This document shows, in pieces, positions 1 to 8,909 of a stretch of 64,000 nucleotides of DNA. Position 1 is the first letter of the stretch. Each line of letters opens with the position of its first letter. Source of the stretch: an uncultured Acidobacteriota bacterium (GTDB lineage Bacteria > Acidobacteriota > Terriglobia > UBA7540); the NCBI GenBank assembly GCA_937900045.1, contig CALCEB010000085.1, positions 9,407 to 73,406 of the forward strand, in the 5' to 3' direction. Position numbers and translations under genes: made by a program. The notes beneath the pieces are model-generated. The model did not search any database and had not been told where the DNA came from. It saw only the letters and a program-made list of their open reading frames with translations.

Positions 1-36
1 GCGCCTCGAAGGCCGGTTCATCCCGCGTGGGTGGTG

Positions 37-134
37 GCGCAATTTACTGTAGCGGCGCTCTATGAGCGCCGAAAGATAAAAAGCTCGGCGGTCCCTGTCA
101 GGGCAGGCTCCGGCCGCCGGGACGGCAATTGCGC
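37..134. repeat. Palindromic repeat element, copy 1
   Basis: An 8-bp inverted repeat GCGCAATT (37-44) / AATTGCGC (127-134) encloses a hairpin agcggcgctc-tatg-agcgccg near the left end and a second GC-rich hairpin on the right. The same architecture occurs near 5.1, 6.9, 17.9 and 35.7 kb. No coding potential is seen in bases 1-221. It resembles REP/BIME or MITE elements; no RAYT transposase is visible in the window. Confidence 0.7.
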
Positions 135-221
135 ATCGATTTAAGTCCCTCCGTATAGCGCTCAGAACCTGCCCGCCTCAGTTTGCCTTTTCCACTGGTT
201 TAGAAGGCCTTTTCACGGGCG

Positions 222-250
222 TTGACAGCCACGCCGCCACCGATTATCAT
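222..250 (+). promoter_or_regulatory. Sigma-70 promoter for the AbrB-RelE pair
   Basis: TTGACA at 222-227 is followed by a 17-bp spacer and TATCAT at 245-250 (5 of 6 match to TATAAT). It lies about 50 bp upstream of the first ORF of the toxin-antitoxin pair, leaving a 5' UTR of about 45 nt with a purine-rich aaggaaag before the ATG. Seen in sequence; function is inferred. Confidence 0.6.
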
Positions 251-301
251 TAACTTCAGAAGCCGGAAATCCCGACTTTGGGAATCAAGGAAAGATAAAT
301 C

Positions 302-646
302 ATGTCTGTCGTTCGAATTCAAAAAAAAGGCCAGGTGACCATCCCCACCCGTTTGCGTCACCAAGCCGGTCTGGCTGACGGCGACCTCGTGGACGCCTCG
401 TTGCAGCGTGGTAAGATTATCCTGACCCCACAGGTCCTCATCGATCGCGCGAAGTTTCCTACCGCCGATGGTGAGTACACGCCCGAGCAGCGGCGCATCA
501 TCGATGCGCGTCTGGCTGAATCTGCCGAAGACGTTAAGCAAGGTCGCACCTACGGTCCATTTGACAGCGCCAGCGCAACCATCAAGTTTTTGCGTAAGGA
601 AATCAGAGCCCGGAAGCAGAACGGGTGTAAGAAACCTCAAGGATGA
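302..646 (+). CDS. AbrB/MazE-type antitoxin (SpoVT-AbrB fold)
   Basis: A 114-residue protein whose first ~45 residues form a SpoVT-AbrB swapped-hairpin DNA-binding domain; the stretch QKKGQVTIPTRLR is the hallmark of the family. The lysine/arginine-rich tail (about 50-114) is typical of the toxin-binding part of such antitoxins. Its stop overlaps the start of the next gene in an ATGA, so the two are translationally coupled. A canonical promoter lies at 222-250. By family analogy it should repress its own operon and neutralise the downstream RelE/ParE-like protein; which toxin superfamily it truly antagonises is inferred from adjacency only. Confidence 0.85.
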   Translation: MSVVRIQKKGQVTIPTRLRHQAGLADGDLVDASLQRGKIILTPQVLIDRAKFPTADGEYTPEQRRIIDARLAESAEDVKQGRTYGPFDSASATIKFLRKEIRARKQNGCKKPQG

Positions 647-888
647 AGGTAATCTTATCCGACCGGGCGGTTGAAGCCCTGAAGGATGCGCCTGCGCCTG
701 TTCGCCGCGCCTTCAATAAACAGCTCCAGTTTCTCCTCCATAACCTCAATCACCCGTCTCTGCATGCCAAAAAATACAATGAAGCTGAGGATCTCTGGCA
801 GGCCCGCGTCAATCAGAACTGGCGCTTTTATTTCAATGTTGCGGGCGACACTTATATTGTCCGCGACGTGATTCCCCATCCGAAATGA
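643..888 (+). CDS. RelE/ParE-superfamily toxin
   Basis: An 81-residue protein with the compact RelE-like layout: N-terminal helices (VRRAFNKQLQFLLHNL), then the beta-sheet with DLWQARVNQNWRFYFNV and the terminal strand YIVRDVIPHPK. The Arg and Tyr/Phe residues in the WRFYF strand sit where RelE-type endoribonucleases bind and cut ribosome-bound mRNA. It starts inside the antitoxin stop codon (ATGA), the standard arrangement of a type II module. Full length for the family, no disruption. Whether it acts as an mRNA interferase or as a gyrase-targeting ParE cannot be told from sequence alone. Confidence 0.82.
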   Translation: MKVILSDRAVEALKDAPAPVRRAFNKQLQFLLHNLNHPSLHAKKYNEAEDLWQARVNQNWRFYFNVAGDTYIVRDVIPHPK

Positions 889-1101
889 TCCTCCCGCTGC
901 TGAGTAGGCAGCTAGTGACGAGGTTGAGCGGGTGAGATTTCCAAGGTTGGAATCAAGGCAAGTGGGATGGAATGATGAACTATGAAAGATGAATGATGAA
1001 TTGAAGAAAGGAGCAGACCAACAGGTAGTGTCCTGATTTGAAGGCGCCATTCGGAAGGTCGCCCACCCCGGGCGGCTGTCATCACCCTGGCCGCCCTGCG
1101 C

Positions 1102-1347
1102 TTACACGCTCTTTCCCCTGGCAGGCTGGCCGGAAAGCAGGAACGTCTTAGGATACGATCCCTCACCGCAGATTTTGAAAGATCCGAAGTCTCTGTACCA
1201 CTCGCCCTCGGGGAGAAGCGGCTTCGATTCAACCCATCTGCGAAGCTGATTCAGGTCAGCGATGCTGATGCTTCGATCCCGCATCCTGTCCATCAGATGT
1301 TGCCGGATTCCGGGCGGCAGCTTGTCCCAGGCTGTGAGATGCGGCAT
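1102..1347 (-). CDS. Small conserved-looking protein paired with RHH regulator (possible toxin)
   Basis: An 81-residue soluble protein with no signal or membrane segment. Notable pieces are RDRSISIADLNQLRRWV and WYRDFGSFKICGEGSYPKTF, a hydrophobic/aromatic core followed by a cysteine-containing loop. I recall similar small proteins (PEGxWYKDFGSF... KTFL) in cyanobacteria and other soil bacteria but know no assigned function. Its ATG overlaps the upstream RHH gene's stop by one base (TGATG), so it is co-translated with a probable antitoxin; that context is the only reason to suspect a toxin role. Confidence 0.6.
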   Translation of the reverse strand: MPHLTAWDKLPPGIRQHLMDRMRDRSISIADLNQLRRWVESKPLLPEGEWYRDFGSFKICGEGSYPKTFLLSGQPARGKSV

Positions 1348-1604
1348 CAGTGGCCAAAAATCATGCGGCCCAGATCATCCCCGAGGCGCTGAACGTCTTT
1401 GGGATCGGTTGCCGTCCGGAAACGCCCGGCGAGTTCAAAGAACTCTCTTTGTTTGCGCTTCTGGGCCTCGATCCCCTCTTCCACGAGCTCAACGATGATC
1501 CGGTTGGCGCTGAGGCGCCGATTCTTCGCCAGTCTGCGGACTTGCCGCGCCGTATCTGCCGGAAGGCTCACGCTCTGTCGGACGATTTTGTTGGAAGCGC
1601 GCAT
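1347..1604 (-). CDS. Ribbon-helix-helix (CopG/Arc-like) antitoxin/regulator
   Basis: A protein of about 85 residues. KIVRQSVSLPADTARQVRRLA is the beta-strand plus first helix, followed by LSANRIIVELVEEGIEA as the second helix of an RHH DNA-binding domain. The C-terminal part is charged and helical and probably binds the partner. The open frame extends upstream to a GTG at 1619, but the ATG at 1604 gives the normal start. A TATAAT hexamer (minus strand, 1611-1616) lies only six bases from that ATG, so a leaderless mRNA is possible. Overlaps the downstream 81-residue gene. Confidence 0.78.
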   Translation of the reverse strand: MRASNKIVRQSVSLPADTARQVRRLAKNRRLSANRIIVELVEEGIEAQKRKQREFFELAGRFRTATDPKDVQRLGDDLGRMIFGH

Positions 1605-1610
1605 GTCACC

Positions 1611-1616
1611 ATTATA
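1611..1616 (-). promoter_or_regulatory. Perfect TATAAT -10 hexamer immediately before RHH gene
   Basis: Read on the minus strand, TATAAT ends 6 nt before the ATG at 1604, which would put the transcription start at or near the A of the start codon. No convincing -35 box is seen 16-18 bp upstream, so this is a tentative assignment. Confidence 0.35.
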
Positions 1617-1755
1617 CACCAGAATGGTGATGCGGGCTTTTCAGAGTGGTAGCCACGGTTGATGGTCTTCCAACCGTGGGTGGCGCCGACATCGATTTTC
1701 ATGCCGGCTAAAATCAATGGACGCGCCGCGCGCGAAAAGTTTGCGCCGATGCTGT

Positions 1756-2085
1756 TCACCGGCTTCCAGGCTTAGGCGGAAGCGGCATTTCGATGAAGTC
1801 ATAGCTTCCCGACTTGGCTGCATCCACTTTAGCCGCTATCGCCGCCCCATAACTGCGCACGATAGGCCAGACGTTCGACCCCAGGACAACCAAGGCAGGT
1901 TTTCGCCCCGTTAGATTTTGCTGATACCTGATGTTTTGATCCGACGTAACCACCACGTCGAAAGCCACCGTTTCCGCAGCATTGAGAAGCTCGCCGTTTT
2001 CAAGCTGCGGAGGCCAATTCATTTCGAGGATCGTGCGTACTTCATGCTTCGCCAGGAAAAGGCGCACTCCGGCCGGAACGTTCAT
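1756..2085 (-). CDS. DUF5615 PIN-like nuclease toxin, start codon region degenerate
   Basis: A 109-residue frame with the Mut7-C/PIN-like pattern of DUF5615 proteins: ILEMNWPPQLENGELLNAA, then FDVVVTSDQNIRYQQNL, which carries the conserved TxDxxxxxQ strand. Family members normally begin M-R-I-L-F-D-x-N-V-P; here the same frame upstream of the first ATG reads W-R-I-L-F-D-M-N-V-P, so the usual ATG is TGG and the presumed catalytic Asp lies before the first ATG. Either a non-canonical start is used or the toxin is disarmed. It directly follows a DUF433 gene, the standard partner. Confidence 0.7.
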   Translation of the reverse strand: MNVPAGVRLFLAKHEVRTILEMNWPPQLENGELLNAAETVAFDVVVTSDQNIRYQQNLTGRKPALVVLGSNVWPIVRSYGAAIAAKVDAAKSGSYDFIEMPLPPKPGSR

Positions 2086-2086
2086 A

Positions 2087-2323
2087 TCAAACAGGATGCG
2101 CCACGCGATGACTCTCCGCGTAAGCCAGAATCGCCTGAATACGATCCTGCGGCACGTCGAACTGTTCCGAGATTTCGGCCACGCTCATGCCATAGTCGAA
2201 GTTATCGACAATCGCGTTGACCGGCATCCGCGTACCGCGCAGCACAGGAGCGCCGCTTTGCACGCGCGGGTTGACCTCCACCCCTGAGCATTGTGACCAG
2301 TCAATTTGCTCTTCCGCAGCCAT
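2087..2323 (-). CDS. DUF433 family antitoxin
   Basis: A 78-residue protein matching DUF433 throughout: VEVNPRVQSGAPVLRGTRMP followed by VNAIVDNF and a winged-helix-like SVAEISEQFDVPQDRIQAIL segment. DUF433 proteins are small HTH-type partners of DUF5615 PIN-like proteins. A strong Shine-Dalgarno GGGAGG lies just upstream of the ATG at 2321-2323. The stop codon is two bases from the annotated toxin ATG, and the true toxin reading frame overlaps the antitoxin 3' end. It probably autoregulates the pair. Confidence 0.8.
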   Translation of the reverse strand: MAAEEQIDWSQCSGVEVNPRVQSGAPVLRGTRMPVNAIVDNFDYGMSVAEISEQFDVPQDRIQAILAYAESHRVAHPV

Positions 2324-2390
2324 GGCGACCTCCCAGACATCATAATTTCATATTCCCGCCCAAAACACCAGGAACGGTGGTAATGACGCA

Positions 2391-2417
2391 GTTTGCTGTA
2401 GCGCCGCTACAGCAAAG
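2391..2417. repeat. Collapsed palindromic element (outer ends only)
   Basis: TTTGCTGTAGCG (2392-2403), one base, then its exact reverse complement CGCTACAGCAAA (2405-2416). These are the two outer arms of the larger palindromic family with the inner hairpins deleted. The gap 2324-2463 contains nothing else recognised. Confidence 0.65.
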
Positions 2418-2463
2418 AAACTGAGACACTACCGAAACGGTACGCTGCTCGCCGATCGGCCCC

Positions 2464-2556
2464 TTATACCAACTCAATCGTGACCCGGCGTCCGACCAGG
2501 GCCGCCGCCCGTTGCAGGCTTGAGAGCGTGATGTCGTTTTTCGCATCACGCAGGCC
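2464..2556 (-). pseudogene. Remnant of an XRE-type antitoxin C-terminus
   Basis: On the minus strand this segment translates to a 30-residue tail containing DITLSSLQRAAALVGRRVTI and a stop. That is the typical C-terminal end of small XRE/HTH antitoxins, in which a last helix is followed by a strand ending in a hydrophobic residue. Upstream the frame runs into the groEL terminator and groEL itself, so no HTH or start survives. I read it as a fragment left by decay of another toxin-antitoxin gene. Confidence 0.45.
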
Positions 2557-2565
2557 TTGCCCAAA

Positions 2566-2595
2566 CAAAAAGGGCGGGATCGAAATCCCGCCCTT
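2566..2595 (-). terminator. Rho-independent terminator of groESL
   Basis: Minus-strand stem AAGGGCGGGAT / ATCCCGCCCTT (11 bp, tetraloop TTCG) followed by TTTTG. It lies 31 bases after the groEL stop, in the right orientation. Confidence 0.85.
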
Positions 2596-2626
2596 CATTA
2601 CTGCCGACTGCTTACTGCCTACCGTC

Positions 2627-4336
<1,710 letters not shown>

Positions 4337-4429
4337 TCATTTCGCCTGCTCGCCAAAGCGAGAGGTCGGTAGATTGGGTTGAAGTTCGCTCCATCGCCAG
4401 GCGCTCACGCGGCTGGCACAGAGTTGTAC

Positions 4430-4750
4430 CTATTTCTTCCCGCCAGCGGCGGAATGCTTCGCGGAGTCAAACACGCAGAGCACTTCGTCCTCACGAAGAA
4501 TCAGGTACTCATCACCCTCGATCTTGATTTCAGTGCCGGAATACTTCCCAAACAGAATCCGGTCACCCGCCTTCACATCCAACGGAATGGTCTTACCTTC
4601 CTCCGTCTTTTTCCCGTTTCCAACGGCTACAACTTGGCCCTCCTGGGGTTTTTCCTTTGCAGTATCTGGAATGATAATACCACCCCGAATACTCTCCTGT
4701 TCTTCGACCCTTTTGATAAGGATCCGGTCATGAAGCGGTCTAACGTTCAT
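4430..4750 (-). CDS. groES: Co-chaperonin GroES
   Basis: A 106-residue GroES-fold lid protein: [14 protein letters not shown] at the N-terminus, the mobile loop [20 protein letters not shown] that contacts GroEL, and [17 protein letters not shown] strong AAGGAG ribosome site lies upstream of the ATG at 4748-4750. First gene of the operon, transcribed from the promoter at 4939-4968 with a CIRCE element over the start region; thus likely heat-inducible through HrcA repression. Confidence 0.98.
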   Translation of the reverse strand: MNVRPLHDRILIKRVEEQESIRGGIIIPDTAKEKPQEGQVVAVGNGKKTEEGKTIPLDVKAGDRILFGKYSGTEIKIEGDEYLILREDEVLCVFDSAKHSAAGGKK

Positions 4751-4913
4751 ATAGCTATCTCCTTTCCTAACTTAAGTTTATACATTCAGCCGTTCCCTCG
4801 TCTCGATCTCGAACCGAAAACTCTGCCTTTCCCGATCGAACGATTAGGTGACGACACAATCACAGCTTTAATTTGAAATGGTAGCCCAAGTACCCTACCT
4901 CGGAGGATGCGAC

Positions 4914-4940
4914 TTAGCACTCTACCTCCTAGACTGCTAA
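4914..4940. promoter_or_regulatory. CIRCE operator (HrcA site)
   Basis: TTAGCACTC, nine bases, then GACTGCTAA. This matches the consensus TTAGCACTC-N9-GAGTGCTAA with one mismatch in the right half. It overlaps the -10 box and start site of the groES promoter, the normal location for HrcA repression of chaperonin genes. Confidence 0.92.
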
Positions 4941-4968
4941 TATACCGCGCAGGTCCGCAGTTTGTCAA
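4939..4968 (-). promoter_or_regulatory. Sigma-70 promoter of groES-groEL
   Basis: Minus strand: TTGACA (complement of 4963-4968), an 18-bp spacer, TATATT (complement of 4939-4944). The CIRCE repeat begins within the -10 box. The mRNA would have a leader of about 180 nt before groES. Confidence 0.85.
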
Positions 4969-5085
4969 GCGTGGAATTAAAAAATTTATCGTGGGTATAA
5001 TGTGAAGGGCAATATAGGTGGAAGTGATTGCGATTGGAGTCAACCACTAATTTCATATCGCTTCCTTCTTCAAAATGCACGCCAG

Positions 5086-5214
5086 CCACGCGGCGGTAGT
5101 GGTGCAGTTTGGTTGCTGTAGCGGCGGTCTGTGACCGCCGAACTTTATTTCTCAACAGTTTCCGGCGCTCATAGAGCGCCGCTACAGCAAACTGCACCAC
5201 TACCCACGCGGCGG
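5086..5214. repeat. Palindromic mobile element with 11-bp target duplication
   Basis: The element (about 5097-5203) has long terminal inverted repeats: TAGTGGTGCAGTTTG on the left and CAAACTGCACCACTA on the right. Inside are two hairpins, gcggcggtc-tgt-gaccgccg and cggcgctc-atag-agcgccg. It is flanked by the direct repeat CCACGCGGCGG at 5086-5096 and 5204-5214, consistent with a target-site duplication. It lies 34 bp upstream of the ceramidase-like ATG. The remaining 4969-5085 holds no gene. Confidence 0.8.
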
Positions 5215-5247
5215 CATGAATTTCAAAAAGGAGAGTCTTTAGCCGAG

Positions 5248-6732
5248 ATGAACCGCGAAGAGAAATCAAGAATCATAAAACCCCGGCGCCTGCCGCTGTG
5301 GTTGCTAACCCTGCTTGCATTTTCCACTATCCTTCGGGCACAAGGTTTGAAAGCCGGCGCTTCGAAGGTTGTCATCACGCCGGACGTTCACGCCGCGAAG
5401 GTTTATATGGCGGGTTTTGACCATGATCGTGTGGCCACCGGCGTTCATGATGACCTCTACGTTCGCTGCCTGGCGCTGGGAGTCCGAGACACGACTCTTG
5501 CTATTTGCGAGGCGGATTTGATTGGCCTCTTCTATGACGACGTCCTGAAGATCCGTCAAGAAGTTCAGGCCGCCGCGCCGCAAGTTACTCAGTTAATCGT
5601 AGGCTCTTCGCACGACCATGAGGGTCCGGACACGCTGGGACTGTGGGGACCGTCAGTCCTCCAATCCGGCATAGATGAGAAATACATGGATGAGCTGGAC
5701 CACAAGATCGCGGGAGCGGCGCTGGCGGCGGTCCATTCCATGCAGAACGCCCGGCTCACGCTGGGCGAGGACAATAACCCGCTGCTGGCGCTTCTCCAGA
5801 ATGACTCGCGTCCGCCCTACGTCAAGGACCCGCATTTTCTGGTGATGCGCTTGGTCGCGGAGAGCTCCGGGGAGCCCATTGCTACGTTCATCAACTGGAG
5901 CGATCACCCGGAAACGCTCGGCGGCAAAAACACCTTAATTACGGCAGACTATCCGCATTGGCTTTGCCAACACGTTGAATTGCGACTCGGCGGTATCGCT
6001 GTTTTCTTTAACGGATCGATCGGCGGGCTGCTCTCCACATTGGGCAGTTCTGTAGCAATTCAAGATCCCGGGAACGGAGAAGTGGCGAAGGATGGAACCT
6101 GGGACAAGGCGGAGTTGGTGGGCAATATGCTGGGACTGCTTACGGAGCGCACTGTCAACCTCGGCAGCGCGGCGCCGGTTGATACCATTGTCATCCGCAA
6201 GACGGTGATTTTCGCGCCGGTTGAGAATGACACTTTTCGCATCGCCGAAGCCCAAGGTGTCTTCAAAGGGAAAAAGGGTCTATATACTTCCGGAAAGGCC
6301 GACAATTCGTTTGTTGTCAAGTACATTCCAAGCATGGGAAAGCTTCGCTACGCCACTGGCAAGGATACCCGAAGCGAGGTAGACTACATCCAGTTTTTGA
6401 ACCACGGAAACCTGGTTGCCGAAATTGCAACGGTTCCAGGCGAAATCTACCCGGAACTGGTGAACGGAGGTATCACGCGGTATGCCGGAGCGGATTTTCC
6501 GGAAGCTCTATTTGAGCCTGTGGTCCGAGCCCACATGAGAAGCTCCTACCAGTTTGTTTTAGGGCTAGCCAATGACGAATTGGGATATATTATACCCAAG
6601 GCGGAATGGGACAACCAGCCGCCTTGGCTGCGAGCCAATGAATCACGCTGGTATGGCGAGGTGAACTCAGCCGGGCCCGAAGTGGCAGGAGTAGTAACTC
6701 GAACATTGGTGAGTCTGATGAACAAGCAATGA
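5248..6732 (+). CDS. Exported neutral/alkaline ceramidase-like hydrolase
   Basis: About 494 residues. The first ~32 form a signal peptide (LPLWLLTLLAFSTILRAQG). The body resembles the neutral ceramidase N-terminal domain: VVITPDVHAAKVYMAGFDHD, a conserved histidine cluster SSHDHEGPDTLGLWG where the family binds its active-site zinc, FINWSDHPETL, and the FFNGSIGGLLS segment in place of the catalytic loop. The frame is open further upstream, but that part lies in the palindromic element, so the ATG at 5248 after AAAGGAGAG is preferred. True substrates could be ceramides, other N-acyl lipids or something else; the family also contains poorly characterised members. Single gene, no operon. Confidence 0.75.
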   Translation: MNREEKSRIIKPRRLPLWLLTLLAFSTILRAQGLKAGASKVVITPDVHAAKVYMAGFDHDRVATGVHDDLYVRCLALGVRDTTLAICEADLIGLFYDDVLKIRQEVQAAAPQVTQLIVGSSHDHEGPDTLGLWGPSVLQSGIDEKYMDELDHKIAGAALAAVHSMQNARLTLGEDNNPLLALLQNDSRPPYVKDPHFLVMRLVAESSGEPIATFINWSDHPETLGGKNTLITADYPHWLCQHVELRLGGIAVFFNGSIGGLLSTLGSSVAIQDPGNGEVAKDGTWDKAELVGNMLGLLTERTVNLGSAAPVDTIVIRKTVIFAPVENDTFRIAEAQGVFKGKKGLYTSGKADNSFVVKYIPSMGKLRYATGKDTRSEVDYIQFLNHGNLVAEIATVPGEIYPELVNGGITRYAGADFPEALFEPVVRAHMRSSYQFVLGLANDELGYIIPKAEWDNQPPWLRANESRWYGEVNSAGPEVAGVVTRTLVSLMNKQ

Positions 6733-6850
6733 CGAGACCGCACTATACGTTTCATTGATTGAAGCGGTAAGGAGACTAAAGGAAAATCGGGTAACGCCGA
6801 TAATAGTCCATTCTGGGGATTTATACATGACGGCATAAGTCGGCGACGGG

Positions 6851-6955
6851 CATTTGCTGTAGCGCCGCTCGGGGCTTGCCCTGAGCGGGAGTGGCGAAAT
6901 CCGCCGGTCACAGACCGGGGCGACAGAACCGAGCGCCGGCGACTTACGACCGTTT
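6851..6955. repeat. Palindromic repeat element, degenerate copy
   Basis: Begins ATTTGCTGTAGCGCCGCTC, contains hairpin-forming GC arms and ends in gagcgccggcga. Clearly related to the copies at 37, 5.1 kb and 17.9 kb but with a scrambled centre. The rest of 6733-7099 holds only a short open tail (to 7060) that ends ...LQRLLAREGIDGEFT, perhaps the last scrap of a lost gene. Confidence 0.55.
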
Positions 6956-7099
6956 GTTTAGCAGGCTACTGCCGATGGTCTAAATCGCACTTTCGAGGTT
7001 ATGGCGGTAGCTTTGCAGCGACTGCTCGCCCGGGAGGGCATCGACGGAGAGTTCACCTAACGGCACAAAGTTTGATCTTCTGAATGGATAAAGGGCGTA

Positions 7100-7981
7100 A
7101 TGATGGAAAAAATCCAGCAGTTTGCATCGCCCGCGGCGGGAAATGGATCACCCAAGCCCTGGGCATTGCAACGCCTGCCAGTGTTTCCGGCAGTTGCGTC
7201 GCGCCTGGTAACCATGGTTTCCCAGGAGGATGCATCTTTTCGCAAGGTGGCCGACCTCATCGGCAGGGACACTGGACTGACGGCTGATTTAATGCGTCTC
7301 GCCAACTCACCCTTGATCGGATTAAGACTTGAGATCCGAAGCGTGCTTCGTGCCATTTCGGTACTGGGCGTGAGCCGGGTGAAGACCCTGGCCATGACCA
7401 TTGCCCTGAGGAACTTTGCTTTGCCGGCGGCAGGGTCAGAGGTGTTCAAGGAGTGCTGGCGGCACAGCCTGGCTTGCGCTTTCTCCTGCGAGGAGTTGGC
7501 GGCGGCTTGCTCACGCGATAAGGATGAAGGCTACACGGCCGGACTGATGCACGACATTGGCCGCCTGGCACTGCTCGCGGCCTATCCCGAGGAATACAGC
7601 GCCATGGTAAAGCTGGCGCGTGAACAACAGAAAGACCTGATGCAGGCGGAGCGTGACACTTTTGAAGTGGACCACTGCTTTGCCGGAGGGAAACTGCTAC
7701 GCGAGTGGAAGTTTCCGGCGGAAATCTGCGAGGCCGCCCAGATGCACCACATTCCTCCTGACCCGGCGCGCTTTGGAATCAGCCAGCTAGTCCACGCAGG
7801 ATGCCAAATGGCCAACATGTTGGGTTTCCAAATGGCTGGATCGCACCGGGAATGGGACGTGGCAGAAATCCTGGCGGTGATTCCATCCACATCACGCAAG
7901 AGCTTAAAAGAAAAGTCGGAAGGTTTGGGCCTGAGAATCCTGGACAAGATCAACTCCACCGAGTGCAGCCTGATGTTTTGA
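7100..7981 (+). CDS. HDOD domain signalling protein
   Basis: A 293-residue cytosolic protein made almost entirely of one HDOD domain (about 22-225): LPVFPAVASRLVTMVSQEDA and VADLIGRDTGLTADLMRLAN match its opening, followed by LGVSRVKTLAMTIALR and GLMHDIGRLALLA with the HD pair. HDOD proteins are non-catalytic relatives of HD phosphohydrolases that scaffold signalling, motility or biofilm responses. No receiver, GGDEF or EAL domain is attached. AAGGG precedes the ATG. It stands alone between a palindromic element and an ambiguous 360-bp stretch, so its pathway cannot be inferred. Confidence 0.85.
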   Translation: MMEKIQQFASPAAGNGSPKPWALQRLPVFPAVASRLVTMVSQEDASFRKVADLIGRDTGLTADLMRLANSPLIGLRLEIRSVLRAISVLGVSRVKTLAMTIALRNFALPAAGSEVFKECWRHSLACAFSCEELAAACSRDKDEGYTAGLMHDIGRLALLAAYPEEYSAMVKLAREQQKDLMQAERDTFEVDHCFAGGKLLREWKFPAEICEAAQMHHIPPDPARFGISQLVHAGCQMANMLGFQMAGSHREWDVAEILAVIPSTSRKSLKEKSEGLGLRILDKINSTECSLMF

Positions 7982-8341
7982 CCGGCCCCGCGGAGCCGCC
8001 TGCGCAGCCGCCGGGCAGTTGGGGGCACTGAACTTACTGCATGAGGTTTTAAAGCGAATCTCGAGCTCCCGCCAAATGCCCGAAATGCCCGCAAAGAATT
8101 GCCGCCAGCTTTCCTTCCGGATCGGCACCCTTCTGCCGCTGGAGGACGAGTTTAAGCAGCTTCTCCTGACTCCCCGGAGTGAGGAGGAACAGCCCCACGA
8201 GATCAAACGCGTCCTGGAGGAAATGATCCCGGCGCTCCATCTTGCGATCAGAGCTCGACAGAAGGCAGGCGGGAACGGGCGCCTGCGCCGGCACGAGTAG
8301 GAAAGGCAATGCCGGCCGCGAATCGAATGCCGGACCTGGAA
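7982..8341. other. Ambiguous stretch with competing short ORFs
   Basis: Two overlapping frames look protein-like. Plus strand 8019-8300 encodes 93 residues including LLPLEDEFKQLLLTP. Minus strand 8049-8240 encodes 63 residues beginning MERRDHFLQDAFDLVGLFLL and lies 100 bp downstream of the pspC-like gene. Neither has a convincing ribosome site or a family I recognise. I cannot decide which, if either, is real; the minus-strand one has the better operon context. Confidence 0.3.
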
Positions 8342-8668
8342 TCAGGCGTTCAACACCGGCTCGGCACGGACTCCGCCGGACTCTTTGGCGGCTTCTGCCA
8401 CTGGGTTGGGCATGATGAGCCAGGCCACCGCATAGCCGATCAGTCCCCAGCCGCCGAGAAGCGCCAGCATTATCCAGATCAGGCGCATCACGGTGGGGTC
8501 CAGCTCCAGGTATTCCGCGAAGCCGCCGCAAACCCCGGCGATCTTCTTATCCGTGGCGGACAGACTGAGCTTCTTCACGCTCCGGCCTGCTGTGCAGGCT
8601 GCCGCCCCGCAAAAGCAGCAATAGTTAGCCGGGCCGGACTGCTCCTTGCCGCATTGATGGCAAAACAT
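8342..8668 (-). CDS. PspC domain membrane protein with zinc-ribbon head
   Basis: A 108-residue protein. Residues 3-21 form a small zinc ribbon (CHQC and CCFC), then a PspC domain: LSLSATDKKIAGVCGGFAEY followed by a membrane region LIWIMLALLGGWGLIGYAVA. PspC-domain proteins sit in the inner membrane and take part in envelope-stress responses; no other psp genes are nearby. An AAGGAAGGTGG ribosome site precedes the ATG at 8666-8668. The N-terminal ribbon plus PspC arrangement is common in stand-alone forms of the family. Confidence 0.88.
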   Translation of the reverse strand: MFCHQCGKEQSGPANYCCFCGAAACTAGRSVKKLSLSATDKKIAGVCGGFAEYLELDPTVMRLIWIMLALLGGWGLIGYAVAWLIMPNPVAEAAKESGGVRAEPVLNA

Positions 8669-8909
8669 GGTAAACCACCTTCCTTGAATTGTCTTTCAAC
8701 CTATAATACGCTAGCATCCAGGTTAAAGTTTCGTGCGAGGACTCAGGTTCGAGCGTGCGCCTCGCGCATTGACATCCGGCCAGCCTAAGAATTGGGGTTG
8801 GCCGTTGTGCTGATGCCAGGGGTAATGGCCGTGGCAGTTGACTCGGAAATCAAGGATTGAGTTATCTCCCGGCTAAGTTGTGCCCCTGAGCATGAACTGA
8901 GCGAATCCT

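Noticed and set aside
5131..5247. N-terminal extension of the ceramidase-like protein
   Set aside because: Encoded by the palindromic insertion; the signal peptide and ribosome site define the start at 5248.
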